Positions 34,320 to 46,841 of a stretch of 64,000 nucleotides of DNA are shown in pieces. The position numbers were made by a program, and so were the translations under genes. Position 1 is the first letter of the stretch; each line of letters opens with the position of its first letter. The notes under the pieces are model-generated. The model worked only from the letters and a program-made list of their open reading frames with translations. It did no database searches and was not told the origin of the DNA. Source of the DNA: Atherinomorus stipes. Its lineage: Eukaryota; Chordata; Actinopteri; Atheriniformes; Atherinidae. The DNA is taken from positions 124,001 through 188,000 of the forward strand of contig JALJCO010001435.1 of assembly GCA_023101725.1 (NCBI GenBank), in the 5' to 3' direction.

Positions 34320-35737
34320 TAGAGCCCGACCGATATATCGGCCGGCCGATATATCGGGCCGATTTTGGCGTCTGGCTCATTAATCGGCATCGGCCAAAAT
34401 GTGGCCGATATGAAAATTCTAGTTTTGCTTCAAACAGCTAAAAGAAACTTCTGCTGCGCGCTTCTGCTCTCCCCCCTCCCTTCCTGAGAGCTGCTCGTGC
34501 TGCTCCTTTCCTCCTCCCCCTCCCCTTACAGAGGGCAGCGCTTTCTCTGCACCCCCTTCCTACTCCCCCTCCTACACACACGCGCTACGCAGGCAGAGAG
34601 GACAGCAGACCGATGCAGACGTTTAGTTTCCTCCTGGTAAGCTGAGACTTTCTAAAACTACATAAAACTACACTTTAGTGCTCCGTTACAACAAACGTCC
34701 TCGTGGAAACACGCTGTTAGAGCGCATTAAGGAGAGCAGGCGAGTTTTAAATGCGCTAGTTTTAGCGACAATATTAGCATTTTAACAGTGCAAGTTGCCT
34801 CTTTGTGAAATAAACAAAGATGCAGCTGCTAACTCCATCTCTATTATTAGCTAATGTCAGACTGTTTTACAGCAGTAAACGCTGTGTAAGTCGCCTCTTT
34901 GTGACACAAACGAGATAAACGCAACTGTTAACTTCCATCTCCTGTTATCTAATATAAAATTAAAGTATTGTGTCCCTCTATACTTCATGCCGTGTAGGTT
35001 TTACTGGGACTCGTAAATTCAGAAGTTTAAGTTTTCATTAAACTAATTAAAAGGCTCCAACTAATGTATTTATTTGTAATTCTGTTTAGATGTTTTAAAA
35101 GCTGCAACATTGCTCTTAAATCTAGTTTGGTCCCTTGTGTTAAGTGGAAGATGGAACTTTTTGAAGCTTAAAGATGAAAAATTTATATTTCTAAGGTGTT
35201 TTAGTGAATGAGTCTTTAAAAATATATCATTTATAAAACACTTTCCATTCATCTGTGTGTAATCACTGTAAGCTGTTTGCAGCCACTTGTTTTCATTTTG
35301 AAATGGTCATCTATAGTATTGAAATCTAATTACTAAAATACACTAAATGTGTATATATATTCATTCCCAGGCAGAGAAAAAGAGTAAGGTGTGGAGCCAC
35401 TTCACAAAGATTTAACAGGTGTTAGATGCAACATCTGTGGTGTGAACGTTAACCTGGGCTGCAGCACCAGTAAGGCAGAAAACACAACAAATTTGTGTCA
35501 CCACCTAAAACATCATCACAGATTCTGGATGATTTGATTCTTAGTGTTGAATCACATTTTGGTCATTATAAGAATTTAAGTTGGACTACAGTTAGACAGT
35601 ATGTATGTCCATGTTCATTTTTTAATATCCTGGCTGATATATATCGGCTGACATCGGATATTGGCCAATATATCGGATATCGGGTTTTTTAAAGCCCCCA
35701 ATATCGGCCTCAAAAATCCCATATCGATCAGGCTCTA
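34320..35737 (+). mobile_element. hAT element with exact 8-bp duplication and BED-finger remnant
   Basis: Begins TAGAGCCCGACCGATATATC and ends ATATCGATCAGGCTCTA, flanked by ATTGTAAT at 34312-34319 and 35738-35745. The subterminal region is rich in CGGCCGATAT repeats. The interior keeps the 5' part of a transposase gene: a GC-rich leader (34440-34635), a donor-like GGTAAGCTGAG at 34636, a long intron-like stretch, an acceptor (TTCATTCCCAG, ending 35370) and a BED-finger exon. The rest of the transposase is deleted. Confidence 0.9.
35371..35522 (+). pseudogene. BED-type zinc finger exon of a hAT transposase
   Basis: The reading AEKKSKVWSHFTK is followed, after a stop and one frame change, by RCNICGVNVNLGCSTSK and NLCHHLKHHH. 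The pattern (aromatic WSHF, then CxxC, then HxxxH-like) is the BED zinc finger at the N-terminus of ZBED-like hAT transposases, which binds the transposon ends. The catalytic domain is missing and the frame is broken. Confidence 0.75.
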
Positions 35738-35745
35738 ATTGTAAT

Positions 35746-38669
35746 GTATGGGTAAACCCCCCCCCCCAAGCACGCTCGGTCGCAGAGGTTTTTCTAGTGT
35801 ATGTAATGACTTAACAAAAACAAACTTTTTTCTTGTGCTTGCAGCCTCAAGGCCAAGAACAAAGTTCTCACTTCTCGTGGAGTATGTAACAAACTTTCCT
35901 GAAAACCATCAATAAACGGTTAATTAGAAAAAAAGGAAGGTGTTCAATGTTTCTTCTTTTTTTTTACGCCCACAATATCTGAGCAACATACCAGCTGCTG
36001 TTGGTAATTTCAATATTGGAACAACAGAGAGAATTTTTTTGTTTAGTTTAAAAAAAGACAAATGAAAAAATTGTTGAATTAAGTGATAAAGAATGAATGT
36101 GAATTAGAGAAAAATGTGAAAACTGGTTGCTCCACCGCAGCAGTGATGCTCATTCCTGCTCCGGCCAATCATTCTTAATGTGCAGCCTGTGACTCCAATA
36201 AACTTTGTCCTGATATGATATGTAATGGAACATGTCTAAGCTGACAGCAGAGGACGTGTGGTTGGCTCTCCGTGTCTGCCTCCAATGAGGAACACACCAT
36301 CTCTGACTGCTCGTGCTAATCCCAGATTATCTCTGATAGACCAATCCAGAAACAGGGAAAAATTGTCAAAAGAAAGGAGATTATCTGACAGTAGTAGAGG
36401 GATTGTGAGGCAGTGTAGTGGTTAAAACACACAAATACTTGTTCATGAAAATCACTCAGACATCTTCACAGTAAACAAGTAGAAGTGCCAACATGACGTA
36501 TGGCTGCTTCAGTACAAAGTAGGTTTTTATCAGCATTTGCTCTTTTAAGGCGGTTTTGATTAGTAACTTAAACATGCAGAGAAAATTAATCTTTTTCATT
36601 TAAATGCTTATCATACACCGCCTATGATTCCCACATACCCAATTTTAATGGATCAAAAGACATTTCAAATCAATGTAGCAAATTTTAAGTATATCACAGA
36701 CTACGTTCTTCCCTAAAGGCACGAGCCGAGCAGTTTCCTCACCTACTGCTGTGCTACTTTAATGAAATAACAGTGCACACAAATGTTAATTTTTCTTTTA
36801 AAAAATATAAATGTAAATGCATTTCAAATCATGTAGCTTTGCAGTTATCACTAAAACCAACAATTTGGCTTAATGTATGCTTAACTCCGATTCAGTGGCT
36901 GGAGTTATTATACAATAACGCAATGCATGCTATTCTGACATGTTTGCTGTCATGACAGAACAATACCATTTCTGTATGGGGTCCCCTTCAGCTGAGGTCC
37001 TTAATTGATGCAGTTCGGTTCGGTTGTACAACACAATTTCATAATGGATATAAAGCCTATAATAATTTAATTACTATAAACAATTATGTAAAAAAAACAT
37101 AATTAAAAAAAAATTCATTAAAATAAATTATAAATGATAATCATATAATAATTATAATGATTTACAATAACAATAATTTATTTATTAATATTAATCATCA
37201 ATACTATTTATTCTAATTTATAATAATAATTATAAAAATAATAAATCATTTATTTTAAAAATGAATTATTATTTTACGAATACATATGTGTATTTGTGTA
37301 CTAATGCTAATACAATTATGCAATTACTAATAATAGGCCTTTATGTGACTGGTAAAACTTCCCCGCTCATAAGCATAAGCATAAGATAAAAGATCAAAAG
37401 CATCATAAATAAGGAGGATAAACATGTTAGTTGTGGTTTTGTTCAACTGCACAGTTGAGCCAGATGTCAGAAATAGACTCTCCTTCACTGCAAAAAAGCC
37501 ATTTTCAGATCTTTGTTCTCGGAGCAGCATGTAGCTGTCACAAGCCTAGAGCCCCCTCTTGTGGCTGTAGACGGTAGTTGATACTTCTTATAAATATATA
37601 TTGTTAGCCGTGCATGTAAAATAGTTCAAATTTGCGATTAAATTCCAATGTACGCGTGTTAACTCATGTCAACTTGTGTGATTAATTGCAATTAAAAATC
37701 CCAATCAACTAATCAGCACTAATATATATAAGTATATATATACACACGTTCGGGGTGCGCATGGGTGTATCTGCGCATGCATGAGTGCATATGTATTGTC
37801 TATCCATCCAACATTTTGCGTAAATCACTTCCTTGTGCATATTTAGGCTCTTACAGCTTTTTTTTTTCTTTCTAGATCCCCATTTCCCGGGGCTAATATT
37901 ATCTGCACCGGTATGGAGACTTTAGGTGTCTGGTGGAGATATTTTGAACAACACTGAAGACAAGTGCAGTAAGTCTGCTGCTTTTTTCTGAACTTTTTGG
38001 TGTTTTGCATTTTGTTTTGTGTTCTTTTAATTGAATTTGATTGTAAATAACTAGAGTGTATTTCTGATTGCAAGAGCCATAGTCGCATCTAATTCTGCAT
38101 GTTTAGCTGCAGACAGCAGCAAATCCTGCTGCACAGTCACAGATTACACAACAGCCTTACAGCAGATGTGGCATCTGGCATTATAATTAAAGTAATATCG
38201 CACATCAAATGAAAGCTTGTTTTGTTAACATAGCTGAAAAGCCTGTGGTTTTCCCCGTGTGTCACACGTGGGGCATCGTTGCTTATGAAATGACATAAAC
38301 CATTTGTATTGTGCAATACTTGGGCGTGATGGGGATCTCAGATCTGTGTGGGCTAGTCAGACCTGTGGGTTTAGATGTGGGTGGTTTGAATTGTAATACT
38401 ATTTTACAGTTGGTGTTTCTTTTATTAAAGTATAATGTAGACACAGTTTTTTGCTCTCATTTCAGTCTCATTTTACACATTCAAGGTCCACTGAAAAAAG
38501 TCAGAAGGCCTATTGTATGGTTAGTGTTTATTATCGTTATTCTTTTGGAAAAAAGAATTATACTTATTCACGTCAATTTGAGCATGCATATTCACAAACT
38601 GATGTCACGAGTTTGTAGGGCTACATTTTTCTGCAGACTGTAAGGATGCATCGTCCCCGGGACTCGGTT
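35746..38669. other. No gene recognised; AT-rich
   Basis: Contains a poly-C run at about 35757-35767 and a very AT-rich TAATAATT stretch at 37030-37330. At 37620-37725 there is a fragment with GTGATTAATTGCAATTAA, which resembles the end of another teleost hAT family. No ORF carries a domain. Confidence 0.4.
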
Positions 38670-39432
38670 CACACTCAAAAATAGAGGTAAGAGACAGGAG
38701 CAATTTAAAATCTTTTAAAAATGTTCTCTCAAAAGTACAATATTGGTCTTCATGAGACCAGAAGTACCTATATTCTATGAAAAAGGGTCCAAAGTAATAT
38801 AAAGTACAGATTTGTACCATTTCAACCCTAAGGGTACCTGGAGCATTGGAAAATGTGCGTACCCTGTACAATAACTACAAATAGCAGTCCTTCTAAACAG
38901 TAGTATAATTATAGTTATTACATTGTGATTTTCATAATAATCATAGTAATCATAGTAATGATTATATGTATAATTATATATGTGTTTGGCCCAATATTTA
39001 TATAATAATTTTTCATTTATTATTAGCATCTTTGATTGTTGTCATAATCTCTATTTTATTGACTCTTATTCATCATTTTTAATTGGTTTAATTGTACTTT
39101 ATTAACTCATACAGCTTGATAAGTGGGAGTGGATAGAATCGTGGTTAATGTCGCGGGCTTTGGCGCGGCAGACACGGATTTGAGCCCCTGACACGGCACT
39201 CACCTGAACCACTGGGCACTTTAAATAGCAGCCCACTGCTCTCAGGTTTAACCTAAAATGCAGAGAATGAATTTCCTAACTGGCTGGTAAAGTAGGATGA
39301 ATAAAGTATACTAAAAAAAAAAAAAATGTACCAGGACCGAAGGGTCCAGAAATGTCTTTCAAAAAGGAACACCCCCAGTGACGAGCTTTATACCCTTTTA
39401 AGTACAAATTGGCACCTCTAATTTTGAGTGTG
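38670..39432. mobile_element. Terminal-inverted-repeat element with a nested SINE
   Basis: Left end CACACTCAAAAATAGAGGTA and right end CACCTCTAATTTTGAGTGTG are inverted copies. Inside them GTACAGATTTGTACC and AAGTACAAATTGGCACC and the GGGTACC/GGACCGAAGGGTCC motifs recur. A tRNA-like SINE lies at 39122-39327. No transposase. No matching target duplication recognised. Confidence 0.6.
39122..39327 (+). repeat. tRNA-derived SINE, second family
   Basis: The head GTGGTTAATGTCGCGGGC (box A-like) and GGATTTGAGCCCC (box B-like) is followed by a body and an A-rich tail ending in a run of A after TGAATAAAGTATACT. It differs from the SINE at 4455-4792. Not a functional tRNA. Confidence 0.55.
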
Positions 39433-42400
39433 TTTGACTGGGTGGGGAATTTAGAGAAATGTCACATCTTCATTTTATTTGGTTTGTTTTCACATTGTAC
39501 TTAAATCAAGCCAATCAAACCACCTTGGAGACGTCACGCAGTTACCTCAACTGCTCATTTAGGGCAGTATTGTTTGTTAAAACTGCTTTTCACGAATGTG
39601 AGAAGCAGGAGTAAGAAAATCTACCTCATCAATGGACAATTTTTGTAATTTTTGCATAAGATAAATGATCATAAGCATCATAAATTTGCAACTGCGCATG
39701 CTTGCAACAGCTTTGGAAGCTTTGGAAGTCCACTAAAAAGGACCAGTGACTGGTCTTTACAGAGTTTATTACAACAATGCCAAACAGTTGCTGTGTGTTT
39801 GGCTGTTTCAGTGTAGGAGGGGAGGACTCTCCTAGACAGGGGAGAAGTTTTTACTGATTTCCCATGAAGAAACACAAGCAATCAGCCTGGATTCCTGCAT
39901 TCATCTGTGTTAAAACTGGAAGCCTTCGCCAGACACCCGCTCTCTAGTTTAGGATTTAGCCTCCTGTCCTGTTGGCATCTGATGACCGCAAAGACGTGCG
40001 TCTATAATCTTTCTCTGGAAATAAGGGGGAAGATGAGAGACAACGGCATGAGTAGGAGGCAGCATTGGCTCGATCAAAGCAGTCAGAAATGCAAAAGGTG
40101 TCCAGCACTGTTAAAAATTCACTAGATAAAGAAACTCACGAGTTCCAAACGGCTGTGATTGTCGTGATCGGTTATGAGTAAGCGCGAGTGATGTGTGCAC
40201 AAATTACAAAAAGGATTCATTGTCTAGGACAGAAAATGGAAATCCTTCAGCTGGCATGTTCACTCAATGACACAATTAAAAAAAATTGTAATGTTGAGGA
40301 CTGCTTTTATATCAGTTTTCAAACCTAATATGGTTTGCAGCAGAGTCTGTGTAGTTTAAGAAAGAAAAGAGGCAGTGAGATATGTTCGACAATGTGCGTA
40401 ACATAGTTACTTCCTCTCTTTGCTTCAGTTTGTCTGTTTTCTATCACACTGCAAGCATAACAAGGCTCAATCAAGTAGGACATACACAGAACATCAGACT
40501 ACCCCTGGTTTTCAAGCAGAGTACAGTTGACTTTTATAGTCTGCACCGTTCTCACTGCTCCAAACCAACCGTACACTCAAAAAACTGTGGAGTGTTATCT
40601 ACTTAGAAAGTCTTAGGAAATTTTTGGGACGTAGATATGTTGAGTAAATTTTACAAGGGTTAATTTCAATTCAACTTTACTTGCATATATGAGTTATTAC
40701 TATAAGAAACACCCAAATAACCTTCACATGTATTTATCAACTTTGCCATCGTATTTTACTTTGTCGTGATGAGTAAGTTCTACTTAGACTCAGTTTACAT
40801 TAAACTGAAAGTCTCACATTGAAACACATAAGAGTATTCTTTACCAACCACACAGGGACAGACGAACAGACTAGTCATTTAAACAGTTGAAATGTAGAAC
40901 ACAGTTGAACATCAACTGTGATGATGTTCCCAATTCCTTAGACAAGGATGTAAAATTTTCCATGGGTAACGGGGATGGTGGCCTTACTTATCTATACTTT
41001 CCTTCTCACTCATGGTAACACCTTCATAATTCAAACACAAAAGAACTTTCCAACATTGTCAAAAAGTAAACCATAACAGCAAATAACTCAAATTTAGAGC
41101 ATAGCATTCACAAAAGGTTAAATTCCTGTTGAATATGAAACCCCCATGAGCCTTTGTGGTCAAAGTTATTTTTACAAGGCCAAAACATCCTTTTTCAGGG
41201 TCCATGAAAGGGGACCAGGGATTGTTTAAAGCAGACCAAATAGCGCCAGTGTGAATTCACTTTACGGTATGCTTCTATATTCTTGTAGAATCCAACCACT
41301 GGAGTTTTTGCCCAGTCTCACTGAAATTATTCACAAACTACTCCAGCCACTTTAATATGAATGGATTCTGCGAATGTTCAGAAACTCACAGAATCTCAGA
41401 TGAATACAATTACATCTGAAAATGATTTCTCCTTCACTTTTGGTGAAGCCTTGGCCAGGAAGAGTTAACGTCATCACACGGTATCCAACAATCATTGGGG
41501 GTTTCGATCCCGAACCACAACACCCTCAACATTGGTGGGTCTGCAGTGGTGGCCACATCAATGTGTCCCAGCAACCCCTCCTGGCTTCCAGCTAAGCTCA
41601 GATCTATTTAAATCAGGTCGAAGAAATATTTGCATTCATGTAAATGTAGCTAGAATCCTGCTGGAGACTGAACCTCCATCCCATTCCCAAATCTCTGAAT
41701 CACTGGAACAGGTTTTTTCCATGAATTCCTTTGTGTTTAGCACCACCATTCCTCGTTTCTAACCAGTTTTCCAGTTTCTGCTGGTTAAATCAGTCCCCAC
41801 ATCCTGATCTTGCCACCACCATGCTTTATTGGGGGTGATGGATTTTCCCCAGACATGGTGTTTTCCTAGAAGACTAACAAAAGATCTTCTCAGATATGTT
41901 TTAGGAGTAGTGTTGCTGGGCAGAACAAGCAACAAAACATGTCATGTCTGTAATGAGTTGCTTTGCCTGCAGAGGAGCCATACAGAAATTAAAATAAGAA
42001 GGCCAATTTTCTCTAACACACATCACATAAATAACTATGAAGAAATTTTATCATCATCCATCCATTTTCAGGTCTGTGATAATTTTCCTTCTTCACTGAA
42101 AATTAAATGGGCCTATAAACTGTGTCGATGAGTCACCAGTTACCTTTCTTTTATTGCCTTTTGTCTCATTTCTGACACATTAGTGACATAAAATTCATCT
42201 TGCTGAGAAAGTAAAAGGACCACACTGGTATTCAGAACAGTATTTTTCTTCGAACAAAAAGAATAAGAGTAAAATGATAAATCCACTAAAACATGAGACA
42301 AAAACCCTGTCTAGCAATGACATGTACATTCATCAAACCCAACTGATACTCACCAACAGTCCTCCAACAGGGACTAATGTCTGTAATTTGAATAGATTCA

Positions 42401-42680
42401 TTTTAATAACAGTCCTCATCTCATTCAGTAATATGTGGATAATTTTGTATTCATCTCACTACACCTCCAGGTTAGTTTTGCTGCACTTTAGAAAAACTTT
42501 TTAAATATTTTCACAGACAGAATACAAATGATGTCTTACTGCGAGCTGGTCTCGCTGAGCTTGAGCCGAAACGAAAGAGTTCACATTTCGTGTGGGTGAG
42601 ACCAATTAAAGAAGATGGGTTGGCTCCTTTTCATCTGTCAACATCACAGAGCATGCCTTGAATAAAGTTTCCCAAATAAG
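39433..42680. other. No gene recognised
   Basis: Low-copy and old repeat sequence. TACACTCAAAAAACTG at 40571 looks like the end of a MITE. The segment 41081-41170 is related to 59565-59655 (AACTCAAATTTAGAG, AAAAGGTTAAATTCCTG, GAGCCTTTGTGGTC), showing a shared dispersed repeat. ORFs up to about 100 codons lack domains. Confidence 0.4.
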
Positions 42681-42945
42681 TACACTGAAAGAAAGGATTT
42701 CTTAAATTAACTTTTAAAAAAATCATGGAAAGTATTTCCACAAGTTTTAAAACTTTTTTTTATAACATTAAGCTGTTTCAGTCCAATATACTTTATTTGA
42801 ATCAACCTAATTTATCTGAGTTTGTTTAAGCCCCAATACACAAAGAGAAATATCTAAATAAACTTATCTTCCAGAAACCAATCACAGCAACTGCAGTATC
42901 AACTTGAAAAATTAAAAGTTTGAAAATTCAACAGTGTGACTACAC
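42681..42945. mobile_element. AT-rich MITE with CACTG ends
   Basis: Left end TACACTGAAAGAAAGG and right end TTCAACAGTGTG oppose each other, and the inner parts (TTAAATTAACTTTTAAAA versus TTGAAAAATTAAAAGTTT) are roughly inverted. A small, non-coding, teleost-type element. Confidence 0.45.
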
Positions 42946-43317
42946 ATTTCATATTTGTGTTTTCTATTTTTATTTACAGTCAACACTTCCCTCAATTTTA
43001 TATCAGTTTTGTTAATATAAATATTTATCAATATAAGTGCAGACTCAGAGATACCCTGACTGACTCATACCTCAATGACATGGATTGTTTGTTGTTATTG
43101 TTATCATAATTGGTAGCAGTCTGGTGGCTGCAGTTGCTGTCTGCTGTCCTTCTAACTAAGGCTTCATTGTTAATTTGCCATATGTTTTACATGTAGCATG
43201 TCACACTGATGAAAAAGAATGTGTTTATTGAAATATGAAATGATGAGTCTCTTCACATTTATTTGAGTTTTACCCAAGCCACAACCTCCGGTGGACAAAT
43301 GTGATTCTGCACCATGA
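42946..43317. other. No gene recognised
   Basis: Unassigned AT-rich sequence. Confidence 0.4.
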
Positions 43318-43705
43318 ATTTTGATTGACAGGCGACAGACTGGATGTTGGCTTTAGTCATGGTGGCTAGTACTTAGCTTCCTGTTAACTCCTAGGAAGGC
43401 CTCAGCCTGTAGAATGGCGGTTGTTAACCAGTCAACAGCAAGTCATTTCTTACTGTTATCCCGCCTATCTTTATTCACTCCTATTCCTTCCAGGTTAACT
43501 CAGTTAGCATTTAGCTTTGCTGTCAATCATTTGCCTGAGTCTCGAAGCCACTCCCTCTTTGTCCATTTTGGTATTTTCCGGGACTGACGTGAAGCAGTGA
43601 AGATGGCAATGGTGGCAACCACCCAAACAGCTTCATTTTCAGCTCATCAGAATCCAATGATCGACATAAGTGGATACTACCTCCATTATTTTTAGTCTTA
43701 TGTTT
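43318..43705. repeat. Dispersed repeat 'family A', diverged copy
   Basis: Matches the second half of copies at 5937-6641 and 55976-56690 in the same order: TTGACAGGCGACAGACTGGATG, the GTTAACTCAGTTAGCATTTAGC and TGTCAATCATTTG segments, TTTGGTATTTTCCGGGACTGACG, and GATGGCAATGG near the end. The left half is missing. Confidence 0.6.
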
Positions 43706-44329
43706 CACCCGCGTTTGGCCCGTGGCTCACAGGCACATTTTACATTGGCCTTTGGAAGCAAAAAGTTTGGGCACCTCTGCTATAGAAATTAAGTTTGATT
43801 AACCCTAAAAGATTTTGTTAAACCAAACTAAAGATATTTAGTTTAAACAACAAAATTGCTTAAAGGTGTACAGCGCAAGTTTCATCTTTATAGAAGCATG
43901 CCCCTTCTGGTGACAAGTGAAAGTGACCCCAATATTGTGCACCCACATGGGCCGCTTCGACTGTGTTAGTTTTTAATTTAATCCACATTACACTCAGTCT
44001 GAGAGTTAGAGGCACAATGTCTGCTGAGGTAATAAAGTTATGAATCTGCAAGTTGTTTACAGTTTGATACCAGAATAAATTGACAGACTGTATGCTAATG
44101 GCAACAACAGGCTAAAGCTGGCTTGTAGACAAAATATCCAAATTCACAGGCTGAAACCACGATTACCTTATAAAATTATTGAATCAACTAAATGTAACGA
44201 GTGGCCAGAGTGTATCTCTTCCCCAGGAACAGTCATATGGCTGTCATACTGTTACATTTACAGCTTTAGCAATGCAATATTATGTATCCTTATTTCCATC
44301 ATACATATCACATTTAGCTTTTTAGCAAG
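43706..44329. other. No gene recognised
   Basis: Contains TTAAACCAAACTAAAGA-type AT-rich repeat sequence near 43.8 kb and otherwise unassigned DNA. Confidence 0.35.
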
Positions 44330-45315
44330 AATGAAGCCAACTGCAGGTCCTGTTCCAGTGTCACCAGGAGACCGGGGCCCTGCACAGGCTCTCGGTAAAT
44401 GTATTGATGAGATTAATGACTGGATGTGCCTCAACTTTCTTCAGCTAAACAAAAACAAAACTGAGGTGATTGTTTTTGGAGCCAAAGAGAAACGACAGCA
44501 GGTTCTCACAGAACTTTAGTTCATACACCTAAAAACCACCAATCAGGCCAGAAATCTGGCGATCATTAAACACATCAAAGCGATCATTAAATCAGCCGAC
44601 TATCACCTGAAAAACATCTCAAGCATAAAAGATCTGATGTCTCAGGAAAATCTGGAAAAACTAGTCCATGCATTCATCTTCAGTCGGCTTGACTACTGTA
44701 ACAGCGTCTTTACTGGTCTACCTAAAAACCAGTTAAACAGCTGCAGCTCATTCAGAACTCTGCTGCCCGAGTTCTCACAAAGACCAGAAAAGTGGACCAC
44801 ATCAGTCCAGTTCTGAGGTCTTTACACTGGCTGCCGGTCCATCAGAGAATAGACTTTAAAGTTCTGCTGCTGGTCTATAAAGCTCTGAATGGTTTAGGTC
44901 CAAAATACATCAGTGACCTCTTGACCCAGTATGAACCTACTAGACCCCTCAGGTCATCAGGATCCGGCCTTTTATCAGTTCCCAGAGTCAGAACCAGACA
45001 TGGAGAAGCTGCGTTCAGCTTCTATGCTCCACATGTCTGGAACAAACTCCCAGAAAGTCTCAGATCAGCTGAAACACTTAGTTTATTTAAATCCAGGCTG
45101 AAGACCCACCTGTTCTCAGCTGCATTTACGTAGATTTTATTCAAAAGTTAAAATCTGCACGTCTCTATATTCTCTCTTTTTAGTCTTAAATTTTAATTTT
45201 GAATCATGCTTCTAATTTTTAATCCCCCCCCCCCCCCCCCTTTTGCTTATAATGTTTTATGTAAAGCACTTTGAATTGTTCTGTGCATGAAATGTGCTAT
45301 ACAAATAAACTTGCC
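44330..45315 (+). mobile_element. L2-like LINE 3' end with decayed RT C-terminus
   Basis: Readable blocks on the plus strand are CIDEINDWMCLNFLQLNKNKTEVIVFG, FSRLDYCNSVFTGLP, then in an open frame from 44792 HISPVLRSLHWLPVHQRI, VYKALNGLGPKYISDLL and APHVWNKLPESLR to a stop at 45133. A 3' region follows with TGTAAAGCACTTTGAA and GTGCTATACAAATAAACTTGCC. There are at least two frame breaks and no catalytic FADD box. A poly-C tract (45224-45240) interrupts the 3' region. A 5'-truncated dead copy, from a different LINE family than the one at 23.5 kb. Confidence 0.88.
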
Positions 45316-45624
45316 CTGCCATGTTATATTCCTAGAGCAGATCGGAGCTCTCTTACATTAAAAAAAAAAAGAAAGAAAAAAAGCTGCTCTGTTGTTTACT
45401 CTCCTCTTATTCCAGTCTTATTCTGGCACCGTTTGACTCTAGTTTGGCTCTTTTTGTCAGTCTGTGTTGGGGTTTGAGAGGCACTTGTTATCAGTATTTA
45501 AAAGCAGTCCTCGACGAAACACTAATGGAGGTGGAATATACACAACACCGCCGCACCGCAGCCAGAGGAACAATGTGCAGATCGTCAGATTGTCATTTCC
45601 GAGAGTGATGACACATGCGATGTG
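45316..45624. other. No gene recognised
   Basis: Short stretch of unassigned sequence after the LINE end. Confidence 0.35.
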
Positions 45625-45690
45625 ACGAAGATGGCGACAATGGGAATGCCCAACTGACTTCAAAAAGCCGTCCCCTTTTTTTACAGTCTC
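45625..45690. repeat. Fragment of dispersed repeat 'family A'
   Basis: GAAGATGGCGACAATGGGAATGCCCAACTGAC matches the 3' part of family A (compare the ATGGCG..GACATGCCCAACTGG segments at 6551 and 56618), ending in ACAGTCT. Confidence 0.5.
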
Positions 45691-46354
45691 CGTCCTCCCC
45701 TGAGGATTCATACCCGAAACTCTCACAGTGAGCATGCAGAAACAGTGTCAGACAACCGCAGTGAAGAGAGATCAGCTCATTCTACACATCAGGCAATTGC
45801 AAGAGCATGTGGAGTAAAGAAAAGAATAGTATTTAAACTTGCAAAATGTACCTTTAATGTTGAAAAAGCATAATGTCGCAAAAGCGTTTGAACACAATGC
45901 TATATTTCCATTGACTATTTGAGCTTCATTTCTTAATGTTAGTACAGTGGGAATGACTCATCGACCCGTGTCGACCCACGTCAAACGACTCTGCAAGTGA
46001 CGCGGGTTTAAATCGCCTTCAAGCGGCTCTGCTCCGATCGGCATGCAGTGGGAACACCAGACCCGGGTTGACCCGCGAATTTACACAACGACGTTGAGCG
46101 CAACGTGCGTACGTCGCAACATCGCGCCAGTCGCGTGTGATATAACAAGCCAAAACAACGGCAGCATGATGGCGTCACCAGACACGTAGCTGTAGGATCA
46201 GAGGACACGCAGCTAGCGAGCAGGTGATCAAACCCGGCTTTTTTTTTGTCAATGGGAAAGGAGCCTAATGCCGATTATGAGCGGGTCGACGCACGTTTGA
46301 AAAACCCGTGTAAACCTGCTAATTTCAGTGGGAAAATGGCTTAACATATTTTAA
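45691..46354. repeat. Probable old repeat with CAGTGGGAA motifs
   Basis: Between about 45945 and 46345 the sequence is GC-richer and CpG-rich, and starts and ends near CAGTGGGAA. The phrases GACCCGTGTCGACCC and GGGTCGACGCACG oppose each other. It looks like a DNA element common in teleosts, but clear ends and a target duplication were not found. Confidence 0.35.
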
Positions 46355-46841
46355 TTAAAGGTAAAGTCCGAAGTTTCTGCTCTGGAAATAAATGTTAGAC
46401 TTCTGCAAGTAAAATTCGTATCAAACCTCGCCTTTGGGCCTCTGCTCGTGTGCAGTGGTGCGTTTGAATGCAACTCTCCCCCCTGCCTGTAATTCGCTCT
46501 TTCACTTTGTTTTGTTGTGGTCGGACGTTTTTGGGTGGAGATTTCCGTTTGTATCACCAGCCAATGACAGAGCAAAGGGCACATCGCTGTGTGGGAATAA
46601 GCTCATGATTGGAGCAGACGCCAGTCACTCGAAATCTCAAAGAAAAAAAAAATGACAGAAAAACGGCAGATGCACCAAAGAAAAGGTAAGAGCTTTAGAT
46701 AGTGCTTGTTGGAAAACCAGGGTTAATGTTCGTTTGGCTTTTACCTGCTTCTGAAGGAGACTTGAAGCTGAATGGGCTGAAGAACGAGTGGTGACAACAC
46801 TGTGGTTTGCACAGTGGGGGGACTTCGGACTCTACCTTTAA
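46355..46841 (-). mobile_element. TTAA-flanked MITE (AAAGGTAGAGTC family), complete copy
   Basis: TTAA at 46355-46358 and 46838-46841 bound AAAGGTAAAGTCCGAAG on the left and CTTCGGACTCTACCTTT on the right. The inner sequence is the reverse complement of the copies at 19536-20905 and 52569-53079. This intact copy gives the clearest evidence that the family duplicates TTAA on insertion. Confidence 0.8.
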
